Shown here: positions 31,889 to 37,500 of the stretch, one piece after another
How positions within the stretch are numbered: position 1 is the stretch's first letter
How the letters are laid out: every line of letters begins with the position of its first letter
Source of the DNA: Bigelowiella natans CCMP2755
Taxonomy: Eukaryota; Cercozoa; Chlorarachniophyceae
Assembly (NCBI GenBank): GCA_000320545.1
Contig: ADNK01001573.1
Span: forward strand, 1 to 37,500
Direction of reading: 5' to 3'
DNA length: 37,500 nucleotides
Made by a program: the position numbers and the translations under genes
The notes under the pieces: model-generated
Seen by the model: the letters and a program-made list of their open reading frames with translations, nothing else
What the model was told of the DNA's origin: nothing
Databases searched by the model: none

Positions 31889-33921
31889 TAGACATAGCCA
31901 TGAGGTACTGGGTTATGGAGAGAAAGGCGAGAGAAGAATTAGATTGAATGCCTTTGGTCAAACAACACTAAGGCGGGTTATATTTCGGGAACATAGTGAA
32001 AAAGGCTATACCTGAATGGGGAAAAATCTCACAAATAGTTCGTAAAAAAAACATTTTTCTCATTGGATATCAGCGACTCTCACATTGTCTTGGAAAAAGT
32101 AATCATTTTTTCTCCATTAAAATTTCTCAGCTAACAAATACGCGACGAACCAGTGGTTCGGAAAGATTAGAGAAAATCGGTGTATCAAAGAGATCTTCTA
32201 AGATGTCTAGTAATTTGCACAAAGTCAACATCTTTTAATGATGGCATACCAGTTCTGCGTCATACACCTAGTTTGATTTGGATTTTTTGGGTCATTTTTG
32301 TCATCGACTGCGAAACATGTTTACTCCGAACTTCTTTCTCTCGACACAATTTACGGCTGATAGCTGACATCAACGTGTGCTCATTCAGAAGAAGATGATC
32401 GGAAGCACACGTAGCAAACTGCTAAACACTGTCGAGAGCAATCGCGGGTTGCAAGAGCAAAACAAGTGACATGAAGAAATCACAAACATTTCCTCTGATC
32501 ACAGTCGGTTCAAAGTCAAGCAGAAGCGGTGGTGATGCAAGATCACTTGAAATTTTTTTGCAGCACCATTGTCTGTGTGCACAAAATGATCATCGCACAT
32601 GTGTCGCTTGCTCAGTGCTGGTTCACAAGCTGCACAAAGGCGCATCAGGCTAGCAGGCAATCACGCACGTGCGCAGTTGCAACGACATTGCATGGCCTTT
32701 CATCAGTTGCAATGACAACCCATGCTCTGGAGCTCTGGAGCTAGCTCGCTGGACAGTGCCGCCACGTCGTGTGTGGTGGTGAATGGCGAGCGACGCAGTG
32801 CACGTGGTTCTCGCTCGAAGAATTGGTGCGTGCGCGCTTGTCTCTCGATCGCCAAGTCGTGCGTGATCAACGATTCAGCCCACACTCACAAACGTCATTG
32901 GACATCGACAAACAGTGATTTGAACCAGCGTCACGCATTGCATCGAGTTGGCCGCATTGAATTGCGTTGCGAAGGCGGGTGCGCGTTGTCGATCGTGCAG
33001 GCTCTGGGACTGCCTCTGAACCTGTGCTTGCCATGCAGCTCGCACTTGCTGCATGCCAGTGCTGGCTCCTGCTAGCGTGTGTGCGCACGGAAAGCCTGGC
33101 AACAATTGCACTCGTCAAACTTTGACGTCGCATCGTTCTAGCGTTGTGCTTTCTAGCTTTGGCAGTTCGAGCCGTGCGCACGTCCAGACGCCGGACAGGT
33201 GCCCAGAGCTGAGCATGATTGCGATGCAATCACATGGTTGCCGGCAGCGCTTCCCAGCTAGCCAGAGTTGGCAATGTGTTCGTGTGATCCAGTGATTCCG
33301 GACAGGGCTAGAGAGCTCCAGAGCTCCAGCTAGCAAGAGCTGTGCGACCAATTGGACACGTCAATGCTGACAGTGCACACAGACGGACACCAGCACAGTC
33401 AGATGGTCAGTGCTCAGGTTGGTTGGTCACTTGTTTGGTCGCGTCCTTGACTGCTCAACCGTGTTCACTCAGCACACGACACGCAGGTGCGTCCAGGGGT
33501 GCCATTGAACTGATCGAGCACTGATTTCACTGAGCATCGAACATTGCTGGATTGATCGAACATTGAGCGTTGAAAAAAAGAACAAAAGAAAGAAACTTGA
33601 TGATCGACCACACTCCCAAGCTGTCACGTGACACTCACAAAGTGCGAAGCGTTGAACACTGAACGTTGAACATCACGGCATTGGTGCAATCACCTGCGTG
33701 CGTGCTCAAGAAACATTGAGCATTGAACATCGCTGTGACGTCCTGAAATGAACGAACAAAAGGACAATGAACAATGATGACAAAGTGATGAACTGCTGCA
33801 CGATGATCCACGTGCGGATCCGAGGGACCACCCAGCAAAACTTCAGTTTTGGCAGAGTCAATTGGGCAGAGTCAGAAGCATCATGTTGGCAAAACAATGT
33901 AGGCAAGAACCACATGGGAGC

Positions 33922-33954
<33 letters not shown>

Positions 33955-34170
33955 AACAACAATGACAAAACATTTGGCATGTTAGTTAGTTAGTTAGTTA
34001 GTTAGTCATTCTGTTCGCGCCCTTGACTTCCCAGCTATGTTGTTACACCGAAGTGATTTTCATAGTGGATGTTGTCTTATAACGGACATTGCGAAAGTCA
34101 AAACTTGCATGGCAAAACATAGCAAAATTTATGACTTATAAGACTAATAAACTTTTTCCTTTTTATTAGG
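31889..34170. other. Gene-poor stretch of different composition with TTGAACATTGAGC words
   Basis: No exon chain found. From about 32400 to 33760 trinucleotide repeats vanish and GC content rises visibly; open frames of 60-120 codons occur on both strands at once, as expected from GC rise rather than genes. Variants of TTGAACATTGAGC recur at about 33535-33740. A (CAA)n run lies at 33919-33962 and a (GTTA)n run at 33981-34006. Confidence 0.5.
33981..34028. repeat. (GTTA)n followed by a 20-bp dispersed motif, copy 2
   Basis: The GTTA run is followed by the identical 20-mer at 34009-34028. A diverged relative (GGTTGGTTGGTCAC, then GGTCGCGTCCTTGACT) lies at 33418-33452. Confidence 0.85.
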
Positions 34171-34210
34171 TTTGAGGCTCTTTTTTTTTTTTTTTGCATT
34201 GTTGGTTACA

Positions 34211-34251
34211 ATGTATGCCGCTTTTGTCCTAAAAGGGATTCGTGAATTGCC

Positions 34252-34299
<48 letters not shown>

Positions 34300-34483
34300 G
34301 GTAACGACAGATAACAACGACATCTCTATCTCTAGATCTCCACCACCACCAGACAGACAACACTACAACAAGGAGAGAGGGAGGCATAAGAACAAGACCA
34401 AAAACAACAATGCGAAACCACTCATCAATCACTCCGCTTTGAAATGGTTGCCTAGGCAACTAACAATACCTAGTCCGAGGTAG
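34211..34483 (+). CDS. Small ORF with hydrophobic start and poly-Gln tract
   Basis: An ATG at 34211 opens 90 codons: MYAAFVLKGIRELP, a 16-17 residue Gln run encoded by CAA repeats, a Ser/Pro segment (ISISRSPPPPDRQ) and a basic Lys/Asn-rich end. The frame is also open upstream through a poly-T stretch that would give a hydrophobic segment (ALLVTMYAAFVLKGI). A good donor (CAG|GTAACG) directly after the Gln run suggests that this is a first exon, possibly spliced through 34696-34716 to the ORF at 34779. I do not recognise it. Confidence 0.35.
34253..34299. repeat. (CAA)n tract encoding poly-Gln
   Basis: About 16 CAA units within the small ORF at 34211-34483. Confidence 0.95.
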
Positions 34484-34778
34484 AAATGTAAGAAGAAGAT
34501 GATGGGAGAATAGACGAGACATAGGAGGGGTGTTTGCGAAAGATTGTTCCATGCCGTGAGATGTCTTTTGCCAGGCTCCTTGATGCGTACATTATCTCTT
34601 TTAAATTATATCTTCCGTTGTTCGCACTAATGCCAAGCCCTTGCATGTGAAATGTAGTTCTCTGAATATACTTTTGCGATTATTGTTTTCACAGCTTCTG
34701 CGAACAAACAATCAGGTACCTGCTGCCTTTAATTGACAAGCAGAACCGGCATCCTTCATCAAGACTGACTCTACTGAG

Positions 34779-35375
34779 ATGACTTACATATTGTGGAGAA
34801 AGGAGAAAGCACCTAAAGCAGTATCATTCTTTCTCACCGAAGATAGGAGTTGTCGCTGCAGGACTGCTGCAATAGCTACATTCATCATTGCAATGTTATC
34901 TCTAGCTGCTAATAACACGAGGAGCAGCACGAGAAACTCATCACCATTATCAGTACCTCTATCACTCCACACCACTCTTTCCCCACTGATGCCAAGGCTT
35001 GAAGAAAACAATTGCTACCGCAGTAGCATCAAGGGAGGGGGATATAGTAATACTATGAGCCGCAGGGGTACTTGTTCCTCCTCCTCCTCCTCTTCCATCA
35101 TTGGCTTGATCGGTGGGTATAAAGGCAAGGACACCATTTTGCATAAAAAGCAAGCTAAACTTCCAAAGAGTAAGAGAATTGGTGCAAGATTTCGCTACCG
35201 CGTGAAAGTCAGGTTGAGAAGAATGATAATTGCATTGATGCTACTAACCACCACTGACTCGAAGCATACAAAGCATTATTATCAGTATGATTCACACAAG
35301 TTTAACTTGATAGACAAATGTGGACAAAGAAAGGACACAAGAAGATCTACAAAGCTAGGCATCATAGGCCGCTGA
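34779..35375 (+). CDS. Unrecognised basic protein with hydrophobic N-terminal segment
   Basis: A 198-codon frame from ATG 34779 to TGA 35373-35375, the longest single-exon frame here not built on a simple repeat. Residues about 30-45 are hydrophobic (AAIATFIIAMLSLAA), followed by a Ser/Thr/Asn-rich stretch like a cleaved leader or transit region, a short poly-Ser run and a strongly basic section (KKQAKLPKSKRIGARFRYR, VKVRLRRM). The arrangement (signal-like segment, Ser-rich leader, compact basic body) would suit an organelle-targeted ribosomal or nucleic-acid-binding protein, but no family match is seen and this is speculation. The ATG could also be an internal codon if an acceptor at the preceding AG is used. 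Confidence 0.5.
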   Translation: MTYILWRKEKAPKAVSFFLTEDRSCRCRTAAIATFIIAMLSLAANNTRSSTRNSSPLSVPLSLHTTLSPLMPRLEENNCYRSSIKGGGYSNTMSRRGTCSSSSSSSIIGLIGGYKGKDTILHKKQAKLPKSKRIGARFRYRVKVRLRRMIIALMLLTTTDSKHTKHYYQYDSHKFNLIDKCGQRKDTRRSTKLGIIGR

Positions 35376-36700
35376 AGTATGAGCACATACTACATAGTCC
35401 TGTGTGTGGACAATGGTGTCATCGTAGTATTATAAATCTACATAGCAGAATATTACTTCTTATTTCTGGTTTGTGACTGATTTTCTTGAGGTACTACAAA
35501 CTGTTATTTGGGGAACAACCCTGTTATATCAGTATTCACAAAACAAATATCATAATTCATTTCACCATTCGGTGACCTGACGAAAAATGATGTTTCAAGG
35601 TTCAAAACACATGGTGATGGGGAGTTCCGTAGCGATCGTATTCGCAATCAGGCGAAGAGGGTAGCAGCGGGGAAAGGGAAGATGATCTATTAAGATTCTA
35701 AAAAAGAGATAGATGTTCGTTCATATTGGTTGATCGTGCACACATGCCACCTAAGTCACCGAACAAATGCTGTCGGCATGTGATATAGGCACGCTCATGC
35801 TTTTTAGATTTATACAACAATTATAATTGTAATTGCATGCGTCAGCGGCATGCAGCAGTCATCACTTGAGTCCGCTCATCTGCGTATCATCAACGACGAC
35901 AAATGTGAGAAAATCAAGACATTTAAGAACGTGCGCATGCCGTGCTAGCTTGATGACGCAAGATTCGTGTTCTCACGTATGCATATGTGACAGAGTCTAT
36001 TCGAAAGAGCACTAGAGCGATGCAATCTATCCTTCCATGTCTGATGTGTTGCGTTGCATCTAGTAGTAGCTGTGCAATGTTGAATGACTCTACTAGTCAC
36101 ATGCACTGCTTGCTGCATCATGCTGCGCGAAGCGCATGCACATCCATACATGGAAAAGGCCAGCATTTGCCTAGCTAGCTGCACGTGCGTGGTCGGCCGG
36201 CATGTCGTGCAGCTAGATGCGCATGTAGACCTCATCATGTGCCATTTCGTACGTCTATCTAGTATCTATTAGACATGTGACAAGTGACAACTCATGCATG
36301 CACGGCGCCTGCAATGTTGCAAGTGCTAGAGTAGACCACATTATGCGACAAGTGTGTCTCCGCAATAAATGTTATAAGCTACTGATTTTTCGCCGTTGGA
36401 GAGATGCCTAGCTGTGCACACATGGAGTACGAGCATGCTAGCAGTAGCATGCGCAAGCAATACAGCCCCGATTTCTAATTTGACCATGTGAATACACATG
36501 CATGTGTACACATGTAAATGTGCATAATGTGTACGTTGCGATGCGATTGGTGCCTTTCGATCGTCAAAGTGCTCTAGTGCTAACTAAGCAAACCAAGCTC
36601 GGAATCCGTACAACTCCAACAACAACGCATCTATGAGATTGGCGCATGCCTGCACATTTGTTGTTCATGATCGAACCAAGAAGATTCTAAAACTTATTGT
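35376..36700. other. Intergenic stretch rich in GCATGC palindromes
   Basis: No gene is seen. From about 35820 to 36660 the sequence is crowded with GCATGC, TGCATGCA and CATGTG words and lacks microsatellites, much like 20520-20880. Short open frames on both strands have no family match. Confidence 0.45.
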
Positions 36701-36729
36701 CGAGGAAACATACAGAGCTAGATAGCCAA

Positions 36730-37500
36730 AGTGTTCAAATATATGAAGTTTAGTCATGAGGAATTACATCAGCATGTTCTATTTGATCGCTGCGAGCACC
36801 ATAATTCGCACCTTGCTTTCCGTCCTTTTGTCTATTGCAAGCAAGAAAACAATTATGAGCTATCACCAATCCCGTCGACGACGTATTCATCAGTGCGTAA
36901 CACAAGCAGTAGTTGACAACACAGTTTGATAGTATGGTACAAACCCATCTTCCAGAAGAGAGGATCTTCGTTCAACAGAGGGTGAAACTGATTCACCGGA
37001 TTGGGAAGCAACAACTTTCTTTACTCTAAAATAAAAATAGTGGTAGATGATAGAGAAGAGTTATCGACAACAACAGACAAAGAAACGGTGCAATCTTTGA
37101 GAGTATTGATTGTAAATGTTTACAACTTTCATTGTCTTGCTCATGATAACGATCATTCATTTTCACCACAATCGTTTGTTATCGTTGTTGTTTATTATCT
37201 ACTGCGTACAAAAGCATGAGCTGCGATCCAATAAGGCAGCCAAAGCACCACAACTGAATAATGAACAATTAGTAAATAGGGGGTGAGTGTGCTAGTAGCA
37301 ACAACAGCGATCAGCACACAAGTGAGATGCTAATGTCGAAGGAACTAGTTACTAATTACAACGATGGCTATTATACTACTAGCACCATCATCATCACTAT
37401 CTAGTGATCCTACAACTACTGCTACTACTACTACTACTAATAATAATAATTTGCAGCAGTACTCATCGGATAACGTAAAACAGCAGCAACGTTCCAACAC
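36730..37500 (+). CDS. Coding-like fragments of a gene probably running off the right edge
   Basis: Three segments have coding character: 36731-36895 (HEELHQHVLFDRCEHHN, then ELSPIPSTTYSSV), about 36934-37027 (RREDLRSTEGETDSPDWEA) and about 37016-37110 (VDDREELSTTTDKETVQSL, then RVLIV). At 37456-37500 a CTA tract and a CAG acceptor precede a last open piece (YSSDNVKQQQRSN). The phases of the first three do not close with simple GT-AG introns, so exon boundaries are not established. No domain is recognised. Confidence 0.3.

Noticed and set aside
32722-33351. Opposed frames of 78-120 codons on both strands
   Set aside because: They overlap on both strands in a GC-richer, stop-poor stretch, without splice context or recognisable motifs.
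37016-37110. SLRVLIV followed by Asn as a possible response-regulator receiver start
   Set aside because: Only one strand of the fold is seen and the acidic residues do not follow; too little to call.

Overview
This window is eukaryotic nuclear DNA. Coding sequence occurs as very short exons (mostly 30-130 bases) joined by GT-AG introns, and the introns are packed with di- and trinucleotide microsatellites. There are no bacterial-style operons, and I see no RNA genes, CRISPR arrays or complete transposons. I cannot name the organism. Intron density, base composition and domain content suggest a protist, possibly an alga, but this is inference. Almost all long open frames in single exons are artefacts of simple repeats. 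The real genes appear only when exons are chained by splice sites, reading phase and protein-family match, all done here by eye without RNA data.

Layout. 1-1380: intergenic, with a TCAGGG hexamer tract between 17-bp inverted repeats and TGAAC-type hairpins. 1381-12055 (minus): one long gene of about 33 exons that encodes a Sec14-like CRAL-TRIO lipid-binding domain, an acidic/Ser-rich linker, a set of ankyrin repeats and a Gln/Ser-rich tail. 12056-12697: head-to-head promoter interval. 12698-19981 (plus): a gene for an unrecognised protein with a low-complexity N-terminus and a well-formed C-terminal half. 19982-21082: no gene seen. 21083-21600 (minus): the C-terminal part of an Arf/Arl-like small GTPase with a degraded or unresolved N-terminal half. 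22461-31888 (plus): a second long multi-exon gene with a PH-like segment, a DEP domain, a C2 domain and a C-terminal two-part membrane region like that of MCTP proteins (the PRT_C region). 31889-34170: no gene seen, different base composition. 34211-35375 (plus): one or two small ORFs, including a 198-residue basic protein with a hydrophobic N-terminal segment. 36700-37500: coding-like fragments of a gene that probably runs off the right edge.

The two large genes both look like membrane or lipid-trafficking proteins (Sec14-type lipid exchange plus ankyrin scaffolding; C2/DEP plus membrane anchor), but nothing in the sequence shows that they work together.

The most unusual signal is structural. 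Microsatellites in the introns are polarised with respect to transcription: GTA/TAG runs sit at or just after 5' splice sites, and CTA/CTT/CTC runs sit just before 3' splice sites. In addition, five short tandem duplications each copy a splice site or a whole micro-exon. This suggests that simple-repeat expansion and local duplication keep creating spare splice sites here.
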